Assembly: GCF_946479765.1 (NCBI RefSeq)
Contig: NZ_CAMLHO010000015.1
Coordinates: forward strand, 1 to 64,000
Length of the DNA: 64,000 nucleotides
Direction: 5' to 3'
Source: an uncultured Aliivibrio sp.
GTDB lineage: Bacteria > Pseudomonadota > Gammaproteobacteria > Enterobacterales > Vibrionaceae
The first letter of the stretch is position 1. Every line of letters begins with the position of its first letter. The translations under genes and the position numbers were made by a program. Of the stretch, positions 50,314 through 60,791 are shown one piece after another. The notes under the pieces are model-generated. The model was not told where the DNA came from, made no database searches, and was given only the letters and a program-made list of their open reading frames with translations.

Positions 50314-50985
50314 ATGAAACTACATACTGACTTATCACTACAAGCGAATGCTTTTTTCACGGCATCAACATGGATCCCATCCCCTATTAAAGAGGTGACT
50401 CGTAAGATGTTAGAGCGTGATGGTGGTGAGATCGCAACAGCTACCTCTTTAGTACGTTATGAATCTGACAGTTATTTTTCTTCTCATGTTCATACTGGCG
50501 GCGAAGAGTTTTTAGTATTAGAAGGGATTTTTGCAGACGAGCATGGTAACTACCCTGTTGGTACTTACATGCGCAACCCAGTAGGAACGTCACACGCTCC
50601 GGTTGTGAAAGATGGCTGCATGATTTTAGTCAAGCTAGGGCAATACCAAGACGGTGACAACACACCCGTTCATATTGATACCCAAACTCAGCCTTTTAAC
50701 AACGACTCGACACGTCATGGGGTTCAATTTCAACTATTACACACCTTTAAACATGAGGTAGTTCGCCTTGAGCAATGGCAAGCCAATCAGACCATTGAAC
50801 TTGAAAACCAAGGTGGAATAGAAATACTGGTCATTGATGGATCATTTACCTATGAGAACATCAGCTATGAAAAATTTGACTGGCTTCGCTTGCCTATTGG
50901 CGACTCATTGCAAGCAACCATCGGGCAGAACGACTGTACAGTCTGGATAAAAACAGGCCACCACTTACACCAAATTCAAGCATAA
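50314..50985 (+). CDS. Cupin (ChrR-like) domain protein
   Basis: SHVHTGGEEFLVLEGIFADEHGNYPVGTYMRNPVGTSHAP. Confidence 0.8.
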   Translation: MKLHTDLSLQANAFFTASTWIPSPIKEVTRKMLERDGGEIATATSLVRYESDSYFSSHVHTGGEEFLVLEGIFADEHGNYPVGTYMRNPVGTSHAPVVKDGCMILVKLGQYQDGDNTPVHIDTQTQPFNNDSTRHGVQFQLLHTFKHEVVRLEQWQANQTIELENQGGIEILVIDGSFTYENISYEKFDWLRLPIGDSLQATIGQNDCTVWIKTGHHLHQIQA

Positions 50986-50997
50986 GCGAGAGATAAA

Positions 50998-52104
50998 ATG
51001 AAAACAGAGTATCTGATTGTTGGTGCCGGTTTAAGTGGATTATACATGGCACATCAACTTGAAAAAATGGGAAAAGAGTATCGAGTCATTGAAGCGAGAG
51101 ATCGCATTGGAGGCAGAATTTTATCGTCGCCTATTTTATCTTCATCAACGATATTATCTCCGTTAGATAGCGTTGACATGGGGCCATCTTGGTTTTGGCC
51201 ACAAATGCATCCACGTATTACGCAACTTATCGATGACTTAATGTTGCCTATTTTCCCACAGTACTCTCAAGGCGATTATTTACTCGAGAACCAACAAAAC
51301 AGCGCACCAATACGTTATGACTCTGGGTTTGAGCAATCTCCTACCTCCATGAGAATTGCGGGCGGTATGCAAAGTGTTGTTGATGCGCTACTCGCCTCTT
51401 TACCTTCTCATCGAGTGCAACTAAATAGCACGGTGACTCATGTGAGATCTCAAGAAAACAATCACTCTTCTGTTATTTTGATGCACAACAGTCAACCAGA
51501 GACGATTGAAACGGCTCATGTGATTTTTGCCATGCCGTTACGCCTCTTAGCTGACCGTGTTGCTTTCACACCAAGCTTGCCGACAGAAACAACGCAACAT
51601 TTTAGCTCTACAACAACATGGATGGCGGCACACGCAAAGTTTTTTGCTATTTATGACACGCCTTTCTGGAGAGAAGAGGGATTATCAGGCTCTGCCAGCA
51701 GCCGCATAGGGCCATTAGTCGAAATCCATGATGCCAGTACGTTTGATGGCGTTGGCGCTTTATTTGGCTTTGTCGGTGTCGATGCTGCAACTCGTAAGAA
51801 AGCAGGAGAGGCAATAATAAAACAAGCCGCAGTAGAACAATTGACTCGAATTTTTGGTGAGAAAGCCAGTCACCCGATTGATATAAAGCTAATTGATTGG
51901 AGCCAAGAAATTCATACTGCCACCCTTGACGATCATCAAGCACCGACAGCTCATCCTCGTTATGGCTTATCTTCATCAACTAAGGCCTTAAGCAACTTAC
52001 ATTGGTACTTTGCAGGAACAGAGGCAGCGCAAGATAATGGGGGCTATTTAGAAGGCGCATTAGAGGCCGCTGATGTGGTTATTGCAGAACTCAATCTAGA
52101 TTAA
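50998..52104 (+). CDS. FAD-dependent flavin amine oxidase
   Basis: YLIVGAGLSGLYMAHQLEKMGKEYRVIEARDRIGGRI; FAGTEAAQDNGGYLEGALEAADVV. Confidence 0.87.
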   Translation: MKTEYLIVGAGLSGLYMAHQLEKMGKEYRVIEARDRIGGRILSSPILSSSTILSPLDSVDMGPSWFWPQMHPRITQLIDDLMLPIFPQYSQGDYLLENQQNSAPIRYDSGFEQSPTSMRIAGGMQSVVDALLASLPSHRVQLNSTVTHVRSQENNHSSVILMHNSQPETIETAHVIFAMPLRLLADRVAFTPSLPTETTQHFSSTTTWMAAHAKFFAIYDTPFWREEGLSGSASSRIGPLVEIHDASTFDGVGALFGFVGVDAATRKKAGEAIIKQAAVEQLTRIFGEKASHPIDIKLIDWSQEIHTATLDDHQAPTAHPRYGLSSSTKALSNLHWYFAGTEAAQDNGGYLEGALEAADVVIAELNLD

Positions 52105-52111
52105 AAATAAA

Positions 52112-52142
52112 AAGGCCAAGTTATCGAGTAACTTGGCCTCCT
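52112..52142. terminator. Terminator AGGCCAAGTTATCGAGTAACTTGGCCT
   Basis: Perfect inverted repeat between convergent genes. Confidence 0.8.
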
Positions 52143-52172
52143 CTTAATCTATCGCTTTACGACAAACATAAA

Positions 52173-52940
52173 TTAACAGCTGTGTTCCATTAAGAATTGA
52201 ACATCATCTTCTGCACTGTAATACACAGGATCTTTACCATACGAGAATAACTTCAACGATTTCTCATTGGCAGTATGGTAGCTTAACTTACCGTCAAGAA
52301 TATGCAGCCATGTGCCTTCAGGGATCCCAACAACCGGTTCGTGTTTATTGATTTCTAAAAATTCTTGAATACGTTCATCACGCGTTTCACCAAAGTGCCC
52401 TTCAACAGACGCTTCTAAATAGTGCGGATTAATTTGAAATGGCACTAAGTTTAGCGAAGGAAGAATCGCCCCTGTGATAATTGGCATATCATTCGTCGTA
52501 CGGATCGTTGGGCAACCAATGTTTGTGCCCGCACTCCAACCAATGTATGGGATACCCTTATCCAATACGGCTTTTCTTATTGGACCAACAAGCCCTAAAT
52601 CATGCAATGTTTTATTTAATACCCATGTATTACCGCCACTCACCAAAATCCCATCGGCTTCTTGAATCGTTTTTACAGGGTCTTCTGAACGGTGCAGACC
52701 CGTTACTTTACAATCTAGACCTAAGTGATCAAACGTCTGTTGAACCAAAGCAACACGGTCATCGTGGCTAGAACGAATTACCGCGTAAGGGATAAGTACT
52801 AAATTCTTTGCTTTAGTACGTTGAATTTGCTCAACAATTGCTTCACTCGCAAATTCCATTACGTAGTTGTTACCAGAAATTTTGCCGTTACTTAATAATA
52901 AAATATCCATTGGTACTGCCTTATGTCTATTTAACATCAC
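52173..52940 (-). CDS. pepE: Dipeptidase E (peptidase S51); start may be at 52892
   Basis: GWSAGTNIGCPTIRTTNDMPI, FQINPHYLEA. Confidence 0.9.
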   Translation of the reverse strand: MMLNRHKAVPMDILLLSNGKISGNNYVMEFASEAIVEQIQRTKAKNLVLIPYAVIRSSHDDRVALVQQTFDHLGLDCKVTGLHRSEDPVKTIQEADGILVSGGNTWVLNKTLHDLGLVGPIRKAVLDKGIPYIGWSAGTNIGCPTIRTTNDMPIITGAILPSLNLVPFQINPHYLEASVEGHFGETRDERIQEFLEINKHEPVVGIPEGTWLHILDGKLSYHTANEKSLKLFSYGKDPVYYSAEDDVQFLMEHSC

Positions 52941-53224
52941 TGTTTACTTCTATCCAATTCAAGTAAAATAAGTGATAGAATTACGAAAGATGTAAAAACC
53001 ATATCAGAAATAACAGCGTTAAAACTTGTGTTAGATCGTATCTGTAGTCTATAAATTAAGCCTAAATTAAAAGAAATCTCGGCTTCATCACATACAAGAC
53101 AGAAAATAACTTATCACCAAAACTTGTGACAAAGCAGAATATAGGCATAATGCCCTTTATATTACGTATTATAAAAAATCACGTCACACTTTGCGACGTT
53201 ACCTACACTCATATTGAAGGTGCA

Positions 53225-54082
53225 ATGAAAATACCAAACAGATTACTGCCATTAGTTGAAGATGGTTTAATAGATGAAGTTCAAACCCAATTAATGAGTG
53301 GCAAAGAAGCGGATGTCTACATCGTCCGTAGTGGCGACGATATTAAATGTGCCAAAGTTTATAAAGAAATTGAGCAACGTAGCTTTAAACAAGCCGTTGC
53401 CTATCGCGAAGGCCGAAAAGTAAAAAATAGCCGTCGAGCACGTGCGATGGAGAAAGGCTCAAAATTCGGCCGAGACGAACAAGAGAAAGTATGGCAAAAC
53501 GCTGAAATTGATGCACTGTATAAACTGTCAGCTGCTGGAGTTCGAGTACCACAACCTTATGGTTGTTTTGATGGTGTATTATTGATGGAACTCGTCACTG
53601 ATGATGAAGGCTCTGTAGCCCCTCGTCTTAACGATATTTCATTAAGTAAAGAACAAGCATTACGCGATCACGATTTAATGATCCAATACGTCACTCGTAT
53701 GCTATGCGTCGGCATCATACACGGTGATTTATCTGAATTTAACGTGTTAGTTGATCATCTTGGCCCTGTCATTATCGATTTACCTCAAGCCGTTGATGCA
53801 TCAGCAAATAATAACGCTAAATGGATGTTAGAGCGTGATGTCAACAATATGACCACATACTATGGCCAATATGCTCCTGAGCTGCTTGGTACTGAATATG
53901 CCAAAGAAATGTGGGCTCTATATGAAGTTGGTGAATTAACGCCGCATACAGTACTAACAGGCGTATTTATTGATGATGGCGAAGATGCCGATGTTGATGG
54001 ATTAATGGCTGAAATTAACGCTGTGATGGAAGAAGCTCGCTTACGTAAAGAGCGTCAACTTGAAGATCAAGAGTTCGATTAA
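53225..54082 (+). CDS. RIO1-family serine kinase
   Basis: MSGKEADVYIVRSGDDIKCAKVYKE, GIIHGDLSEFNVLV, IIDLPQAVDAS. Confidence 0.9.
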   Translation: MKIPNRLLPLVEDGLIDEVQTQLMSGKEADVYIVRSGDDIKCAKVYKEIEQRSFKQAVAYREGRKVKNSRRARAMEKGSKFGRDEQEKVWQNAEIDALYKLSAAGVRVPQPYGCFDGVLLMELVTDDEGSVAPRLNDISLSKEQALRDHDLMIQYVTRMLCVGIIHGDLSEFNVLVDHLGPVIIDLPQAVDASANNNAKWMLERDVNNMTTYYGQYAPELLGTEYAKEMWALYEVGELTPHTVLTGVFIDDGEDADVDGLMAEINAVMEEARLRKERQLEDQEFD

Positions 54083-54159
54083 CTGATAAGCTACATACTC
54101 AATGCTTTTATTGGCAGATGATGGATTATCTGCCAATATCATTCCCTCCCAAAAAAACT

Positions 54160-55242
54160 TTAAGCATCCTGTTCTACATTTTCTTCAGCTTCATTATTTA
54201 ACCAAACGGTAAATAACTGATACGTTAAACTCAGTATCACTGCCCCTACAAATAAACCAACAATACCTGACATCGCCATACCACCTAAAGCGCCTAGCAA
54301 AATAACGATCATAGGTATATGAGAGCCTCGGCTTAATAATATCGGTTTTAAAAATGCATCGCTGCTGCTTACCAACACACACCAAATTGAGAACAGAACC
54401 GCAGGCGCTGTCGTATCAACACTGAACACATAAAAAATAACAGGTAGCAGTATTAAAATTGGCGGCAGTTGAATAATCGCAAATACAAGCACTAAGAAAA
54501 TCAACAAACCCAACGCTGGCGTAGGAATACCAATCACAGCCATACCTAACCCTGCTAATGTGGTCTGTATGACGGCAACCCCTATTACCCCTTGAACCAC
54601 GCTTCTTATTGTTTTAGTCGACAGTTTCGTTAACGCTTCACCATGAGATCCAGTTAAGCGGTTTGAAACTAAAATAAAGGCTTGCTCGCACTTCGCTGCA
54701 TGAGACATAAAAACACCGGCAATAATAGTCGATACAATAAATTGAATAAAACCACCGCCCAACGAACCGACAATTGAAGCCGCTTTACTGGCAACGACTT
54801 TCACTTCAGCACTGTATTTAAATAACAGGCTTTCAAGATTTGACGAGGCTAATGACATAAAGGAATAGACTTCGTTTCCAATAATCGGCCAGTCTTGCAT
54901 ACTTGCTTTTGGCTTAGGGATCGCTATCGTTCCATCTTGATAGCCTAAAAACAATTCAGTTCCACTCGTGTAAATCCCTGTAGATAGAGCAACCAATGGA
55001 ACCAATAACAGTAAAACACCGATAATGGTTAAAATAATACTGATCTTACTCTCACTCAGTCTGGTTTTTCTATTAAAAAAGGCCACTATTGGGTATAAGG
55101 CGGTAGCGATAATACCGCCCCATACCATCAATAAGAGGAAAGGTTTTAATATAGACAAGCACCATAAAACCAGAACCGAAATGGCACTAATTTTGATAAA
55201 GGCATCAATCGCTTGATTAGAAAAATTATGATCTAGTTTCAT
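54160..55242 (-). CDS. AI-2E transporter family (UPF0118/PerM-like) membrane protein
   Basis: Polytopic; PTPALGLLIFLVLVFAIIQLPPILILLPVIFYVFS. Confidence 0.83.
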   Translation of the reverse strand: MKLDHNFSNQAIDAFIKISAISVLVLWCLSILKPFLLLMVWGGIIATALYPIVAFFNRKTRLSESKISIILTIIGVLLLLVPLVALSTGIYTSGTELFLGYQDGTIAIPKPKASMQDWPIIGNEVYSFMSLASSNLESLLFKYSAEVKVVASKAASIVGSLGGGFIQFIVSTIIAGVFMSHAAKCEQAFILVSNRLTGSHGEALTKLSTKTIRSVVQGVIGVAVIQTTLAGLGMAVIGIPTPALGLLIFLVLVFAIIQLPPILILLPVIFYVFSVDTTAPAVLFSIWCVLVSSSDAFLKPILLSRGSHIPMIVILLGALGGMAMSGIVGLFVGAVILSLTYQLFTVWLNNEAEENVEQDA

Positions 55243-55668
55243 GAACGTTCCTTGTTACAAAAAGGGAGAGTTTTACTTATTTAGGTGTACAAAAATCAAA
55301 AAATCAATTCTTCTCTTTGGTAAACCACCAGCATTCATGCCTGTTAGCAATAGATCAACAGCTGCACTGCTTGTCATCACTATAGCATCTTCATCACTGA
55401 CTGCGTACTTACCCCATAGCGCTAATGCCATTGCAATAAAAAAAGCAGCAGCGCTACTTTACCATTTAAATAAAAATTATATTCATAATATAAATGGCAC
55501 GGAGAATGCTTGATAGATATACAAGTCAAATACTTATTTCATTCCTATTATTATCTTCAATGTAATATTTATGACATGATTCATTTTGGATCTTAAATTT
55601 ATTATTACAAAGTTTGAATATCACTATTCACCAAATCATCACTACGTAACTAAAAAGATGGAACTCAC

Positions 55669-57555
55669 ATGTTAAAAAATTTATCACTTAAAAACAAACT
55701 AGCTATATCAGCTAGTGCTGCAATTATACTCGGAGGAGTATTAGTTGAAGCCCTATCATTTAATGCCTCTTTAGGGCGTTTAGATACTGAAGTAACACAA
55801 CGTTTAGAAAGTACGACAGCTTCGTACAATCAATACGTGACCGATTGGATTTTATCTAAAGAACGCGCATTAACCTCACTGCCTCAAGAAGCAAATGCTG
55901 ATGCCATTGCTGTTCATTTAAAACAAGTTCGTGATTCTGCAAAATTTGATAATGTATTCCTTGCTTACCCGGATGGTTCTCAAGCTAATGCAAATAGTGT
56001 GATCCTTCCACCTGGTAATGATGATCCAAGAAAATGGGGTTGGTACACAAACGCTGTTGCCGCACCTTCAAAAGTATTTATGGATAATCCAACCGTTGCC
56101 GCAGCAACAGGGGCAAATGTTGTTTCTTTAGGAAAAGCGTTAAATCTTCATGGTCAGCAAGTGGTTCTTGGCGCCGATGTTGAGATCACCGATATCCTAA
56201 ACAGCATGAAAAAAGTCATTATTCCTGGTGAAGGGTTTATGTTTATTGCGAATAATAAAGGCAATATTTTTACTCATCCAAATACAAAGCTATTAAATAA
56301 ATCAGTCTCTACTTTAGGCTTAGATTTTTCAACGATTCAACAGGCAACAAATAGTAACTCTGACATATCTATTGAATTAGATGGTGAGAAATACATTATA
56401 TATGCTCAAAAAATTGATGACACAAGTTTAATTACAGTGAGCATAATTAATTATGATTCGCTAGTTGCCCCTCTATTTGATGCCATATCAGGTCAGATGC
56501 TGGTAACAACAATTGTTGTCATTATTTGTACGTTATTATTCAACCTACTATGTAATATTCTATTTCGTCCACTGAATAATGTATCTCAAGCGCTAGCTCA
56601 AATAGCCAATGGCAGTGGTGATTTAACGCAACGAATTCATGTTGAAAATAAAGACGAAGTTGGTGAGCTTGCCAACAACTTCAATATTTTTGTTGAAAGC
56701 TTACAACAGCTTATTCAGCATGTTCGTCTACAATCTCAACAATTAACAGAAGGTTCAGAGCAAAGTACTAACCGAGCAAACAATTCAGTTAAAGAACTTA
56801 ATCTTCAACAACAAGAAATCACAATGGTTGCCACTGCGGTAACTGAAATGGCATCAGCCACTCGTGAAATAGCCTCTCATGCTGAGCAAACCGCAGAAGC
56901 TGCTCAAAACTCATCAAGCAGTACTCACAAAGGTCGCTCTCTTGTTATTGAAACAAAAGCATCAATCAATAACCTAGCAAATGAAGTCAATGAAGCAAGC
57001 ATGGTAATCAGTGAGCTTCAGCAGCACTCTCAAGAGATCAATACTGTATTGGCAACGATTCAAGGTATCGCTGAACAAACGAATTTATTAGCACTGAATG
57101 CCGCGATTGAAGCCGCACGAGCAGGAGAGCAAGGGCGTGGCTTTGCCGTTGTTGCTGACGAAGTTCGAGTATTATCACAACGCACTCATACTTCAACAGA
57201 AGAGATTAAATCGACGATTGATATCCTTCAACAAACGACAAGTCGCGCAGTTAACTTAATGCAAAGTAGCTCTAAGTTGGCAAATAGTTCAGTAGAAGAT
57301 GCAGATAGAGCAGCACTGGCACTAGAAGAAATTAGCTCATCAGTGACTTTAATCAGCGACATGGCGACTCAAATTGCGACAGCCGCTGAAGAGCAAACCC
57401 ACGTAACTGGCGAGATAACTCAAAATGTCACATCCATTAAAGATGTCACAGACCTACTTGTTATCGATTCAACTGATAGTTTAGCTCAATCCCATTCTCT
57501 CAAAGAGCAAGCCGCTAATTTAAGTGAAAAAGTCGCTACCTTTAAGCTTTCATAA
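55669..57555 (+). CDS. Methyl-accepting chemotaxis protein with Cache sensor domain
   Basis: Two TM segments, HAMP, signalling hairpin [34 protein letters not shown]. Confidence 0.95.
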   Translation: MLKNLSLKNKLAISASAAIILGGVLVEALSFNASLGRLDTEVTQRLESTTASYNQYVTDWILSKERALTSLPQEANADAIAVHLKQVRDSAKFDNVFLAYPDGSQANANSVILPPGNDDPRKWGWYTNAVAAPSKVFMDNPTVAAATGANVVSLGKALNLHGQQVVLGADVEITDILNSMKKVIIPGEGFMFIANNKGNIFTHPNTKLLNKSVSTLGLDFSTIQQATNSNSDISIELDGEKYIIYAQKIDDTSLITVSIINYDSLVAPLFDAISGQMLVTTIVVIICTLLFNLLCNILFRPLNNVSQALAQIANGSGDLTQRIHVENKDEVGELANNFNIFVESLQQLIQHVRLQSQQLTEGSEQSTNRANNSVKELNLQQQEITMVATAVTEMASATREIASHAEQTAEAAQNSSSSTHKGRSLVIETKASINNLANEVNEASMVISELQQHSQEINTVLATIQGIAEQTNLLALNAAIEAARAGEQGRGFAVVADEVRVLSQRTHTSTEEIKSTIDILQQTTSRAVNLMQSSSKLANSSVEDADRAALALEEISSSVTLISDMATQIATAAEEQTHVTGEITQNVTSIKDVTDLLVIDSTDSLAQSHSLKEQAANLSEKVATFKLS

Positions 57556-57583
57556 TAACCGCCCTAAATGGTAGGAGTGATGT

Positions 57584-57754
57584 TTAACTCACCACTTCTA
57601 CCGTTTTATGTTGAGGGCCTAAATACGTCCCTTCATCTATCAGATAACGTAGCGATTCTTCACACTCAGGACACTCAAAAATCTCATTCGGTTCAATGGC
57701 TTCCTCTTCAACCCACTCCCAGCCAATATGCTCTTCACAGCTTGGACATTCCAT
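57584..57754 (-). CDS. CPxCG-type cysteine-rich small zinc-ribbon protein, 56 aa (not in ORF track)
   Basis: Read by eye: MECPSCEEHIGWEWVEEEAIEPNEIFECPECEESLRYLIDEGTYLGPQHKTVEVVS*. Confidence 0.8.
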   Translation of the reverse strand: MECPSCEEHIGWEWVEEEAIEPNEIFECPECEESLRYLIDEGTYLGPQHKTVEVVS

Positions 57755-57913
57755 TTATATTTCTCATAAAAAAATTTCCACGAGTATAATATCAATCTGA
57801 TCAGAATATTTAAATATTCTGATCACTAAGCACATAAAGTTATCAGTTATTTTTAATCTCATAATATTTTGTTATATTGAAACCTAAGAAAATAACGACT
57901 AATTTGGTGATTT

Positions 57914-58801
57914 ATGCTTAACCCTCTATGGCTTAATACATTTTGTACTTTGGTTGATGTTGGCCACTTTACTCAAACGGCAGAACAGCTATACATGACT
58001 CAGCCAGGCGTAAGTCAACACATCAAAAAATTAGAAAACGCCTGTGGTTATGATTTATTAAAGCGGGAAGGTAAAAGTGTTGATCTAACCGAACAAGGTC
58101 GTTTGGTTTATGATTTTGCAAGACAACAACAACACAATACCGCCAACTTAATTGAAACTCTAAGTTTTGATGACCCACATAAGGGGTTATGTAAACTGTC
58201 TTGTTCTGGCGCCTTAGCGCTATCGCTTTATCCTGAATGTATCGATTTACAAAAGACACACCCGAATTTAACGACCTCTTTAGAAGCGGCTCCTAATCAT
58301 AAAATATTAGAGGATATACAACGCGGAATCATTGATATTGGCATTGTAACCCATAGCCCAACACCTAGTTTATTTCATAGCGAAGAATTAACCGAAGAGC
58401 CTCTTTGTTTAGCATTACCAAAATGCTACAAAAATACACCGATTACCCTTGAAGTATTGATGTCCTGCGGGTTAATTAAACATCCAGACGCAGAGCATTA
58501 TTTATCACTCTATTTTGATTATTGTAAAGATAAGGCGTTAGAGAAAGGGAATGCAAATGAATTTCCAGTAGCAAGTTATATCAATCAATTGAGCCAAATT
58601 TTATTACCTATCGCTCAAGGTATTGGCTTTACCGTACTGCCACAAAGCGCCATTGATGCCTTTACGGATAAAGACAACTTATATATTCATACTCCAACAC
58701 AACTGGTTATGGAACGCTTGTTTTTGGTTCAAAAACGAAATCGAGAGTTACCAAAGCGATATCAGACATTGATAAAAAAAATAAAAAAGACATTGATATA
58801 G
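57914..58801 (+). CDS. LysR-family transcriptional regulator
   Basis: MLNPLWLNTFCTLVDVGHFTQTAEQLYMTQPGVSQHIKKLENACG. Confidence 0.87.
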   Translation: MLNPLWLNTFCTLVDVGHFTQTAEQLYMTQPGVSQHIKKLENACGYDLLKREGKSVDLTEQGRLVYDFARQQQHNTANLIETLSFDDPHKGLCKLSCSGALALSLYPECIDLQKTHPNLTTSLEAAPNHKILEDIQRGIIDIGIVTHSPTPSLFHSEELTEEPLCLALPKCYKNTPITLEVLMSCGLIKHPDAEHYLSLYFDYCKDKALEKGNANEFPVASYINQLSQILLPIAQGIGFTVLPQSAIDAFTDKDNLYIHTPTQLVMERLFLVQKRNRELPKRYQTLIKKIKKTLI

Positions 58802-58867
58802 ATAGGCTTAGATAGGCTTAGATAGGATGGATAAACTTTCAGTTTAAAAAATACAAAACGCTAAAAC

Positions 58868-58902
58868 CAAAAAACTCCTGACGGTCAGGAGTTTTGTTTT
58901 TT
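58868..58902. terminator. Terminator AAAACTCCTGACGGTCAGGAGTTTT
   Basis: Perfect inverted repeat with T-run. Confidence 0.85.
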
Positions 58903-58988
58903 TACCACTTTTTAGCCGTGTCTTTTGCAGTGTCTTTCCAATATTGAATTCGCGCACGTTGCAATTGGGCTCTTCTTGTTCTTTTCAT
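58902..58988 (-). CDS. Candidate 28-aa basic small protein (not in ORF track)
   Basis: MKRTRRAQLQRARIQYWKDTAKDTAKKW*; SD-like AAGGAAG upstream; ends at the terminator. Confidence 0.45.
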   Translation of the reverse strand: MKRTRRAQLQRARIQYWKDTAKDTAKKW

Positions 58989-59319
58989 AAGATACTTCCT
59001 TTAATCACTCGCTCATCTTTGAGCTGCTGTCATAAATTTCAATGACCCAACCAATTTATAGTAGAGTTAATCATTTAGCGAGGATCAAGATCACGAATAT
59101 TTAAAAGTACTGCGTATTTTTACTTATATTTCATGATCCAAGTAACATTTAAGCCAATATTAAACTAAAGGCTTTTTTACACGATGTGAAAATTGATTTG
59201 ATTCGCCATAAAGAATCATCATCTTTCTTTAAGAATATCAATACGCTGTGATTTATCATTGTTTTTATAATTAATTAAAGAGTAATCACTACGCTTAATT
59301 TTCTAGCAGAAGGGGGCAA

Positions 59320-59529
59320 TTAAAACGAAATTAAAAAATCGCCAATAGGTTGATTATAACTATTGGTAATGCTTCCTTTACCGGTATCCTCACAGTATGA
59401 AAAATCGATATCAAATGAGTCTAGTTCGCCTTTCATTAGTATATTACGTAATAATACATCACTGTTTAGTTGATGAATTAACGCGTTCCATGAAACATTA
59501 TTTTTGAAAATAGTAAAATTTACTTGCAT
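59320..59529 (-). CDS. Hypothetical protein, 69 aa
   Basis: ORF track; AAAGGTAC SD-like upstream; no recognised family. Confidence 0.45.
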   Translation of the reverse strand: MQVNFTIFKNNVSWNALIHQLNSDVLLRNILMKGELDSFDIDFSYCEDTGKGSITNSYNQPIGDFLISF

Positions 59530-59786
59530 TTAGTACCTTTGGTTTTATAAAAAAGAAATTTTTAATGCTTAGTCTGATTAAAAACTATAACTAGGCTAAA
59601 AATTATTTTAAATAGAGTAATATATTGATGTTACAGAAAAATGATTTGATTAAAACGAAGATAGTAGAAGTAACTAAGAGATGTTATGACAAGTACAAAA
59701 GCAGGAGCAGGAGCAGGAGCAGATGTTTGAAATGTTTTTATATCTTACAGAGTAGAACTAAATCGAGCATTAATAAAATTTAAAAG

Positions 59787-59816
59787 TGGCGCAGATGGTA
59801 CTAGACCACCTGCGCA
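59787..59816. terminator. Terminator downstream of csp (GCGCAGGTGGTCTAGTACCATCTGCGC on - strand)
   Basis: Near-perfect inverted repeat. Confidence 0.7.
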
Positions 59817-59828
59817 ACTTATTTGAAA

Positions 59829-60038
59829 TTAAGCAGCTACAACGTTAGCAGCTTGAGGGCCTTTTTGGCCTTGCTCAACTTCAAAAGAAACTTTTTGGCC
59901 TTCAGCAAGAGTTTTGAAACCCTCTGAAGCGATAGCACGGAAATGTACGAATACGTCAGCGCCGCCGTTATCTTGAGTGATAAAACCGAAACCTTTCTCT
60001 TCGTTAAACCATTTAACGATACCAGTTGTTTTAGACAT
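59829..60038 (-). CDS. Cold-shock protein (CspA family)
   Basis: [32 protein letters not shown]. Confidence 0.97.
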
Positions 60039-60519
60039 GTAATGTCCCTTATATTTAAATTCATAAAAAATCGCATAGTGCGATGTGCTTAGAGCTTGAA
60101 TTATTAAATGTGACTACAAAGCTAAGGGAAACACTGAGAATAACGACATTACGAAGAAATACTAAGGCTTACTTTTACTTGATGTTCATTAACAACCCTG
60201 AGCAACAGAGCGAGATAAATAATACCCTAACACCAAAGATTGTAAAGCTTTTTCTTCAATGTATTTAATTTATTCTTAAATTCCATACGTTACATTCACT
60301 AAATGATTTACTTCCTTTGTGGCCCGATCAAACCAAAAGAACATAAATCTCTAGACCACAAGCATTCTTTTCTCCCAAAAAACCATAAGATTAGAAGCAG
60401 TTATTGACACAAAACTGTAATCTAACATTACTAAGAAAATCCATTAAATTAGGCTCCACTTTGGTTATGATGACCTTATTCATCAACAACCATTCCCTAT
60501 CATAGCGGAGCATTTACGC

Positions 60520-60735
60520 ATGAAAAAAATTGTCCCTTTCATCTTACTCGCCTTTTTCAGCCTACGTTTATTTGCTTCTGTTGGCCCTCATATTCAGCAA
60601 TTAGAGCATGATAGTTTCACTATTTTACGTTCAGTACTGATTGTCAGTTCAATATGCTTCGTTATCTCTCTATTAGTTAAAAAATTCAAAAAACCATCCC
60701 CAATAACAATAAAAACAGATGATATCTCAGAATAA
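60520..60735 (+). CDS. Small membrane protein of unknown function
   Basis: ORF track; signal/TM segment plus second TM; followed by terminator near 60742-60772. Confidence 0.5.
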   Translation: MKKIVPFILLAFFSLRLFASVGPHIQQLEHDSFTILRSVLIVSSICFVISLLVKKFKKPSPITIKTDDISE

Positions 60736-60741
60736 TGACTA

Positions 60742-60774
60742 AAAAAAAGAGCGACCAATCGGCCGCTCTTTTTA
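60742..60774. terminator. Terminator AAAAAGAGCG...CGCTCTTTTT
   Basis: Inverted repeat between convergent genes. Confidence 0.75.
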
Positions 60775-60791
60775 ACTACATATCACTATAA

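Noticed and set aside
55241-55513. 90-aa + strand ORF between the AI-2E-type protein and the MCP
   Set aside because: No recognisable motif, no convincing SD, low-complexity composition.
57568-57789. 73-aa + strand ORF after the MCP gene
   Set aside because: Opposite to the better-supported CPxCG-type small protein on the - strand.
58801-58826. 10-bp tandem repeat gataggctta x2.6 after lysR
   Set aside because: Very short and intergenic; not a CRISPR or recognised element.
59837-60076. 79-aa ORF overlapping the cold-shock gene in another frame
   Set aside because: The CspA-family frame is unambiguous.
60083-60268. 61-aa + strand ORF upstream of csp
   Set aside because: Probably csp 5' region/intergenic; no family or SD support.
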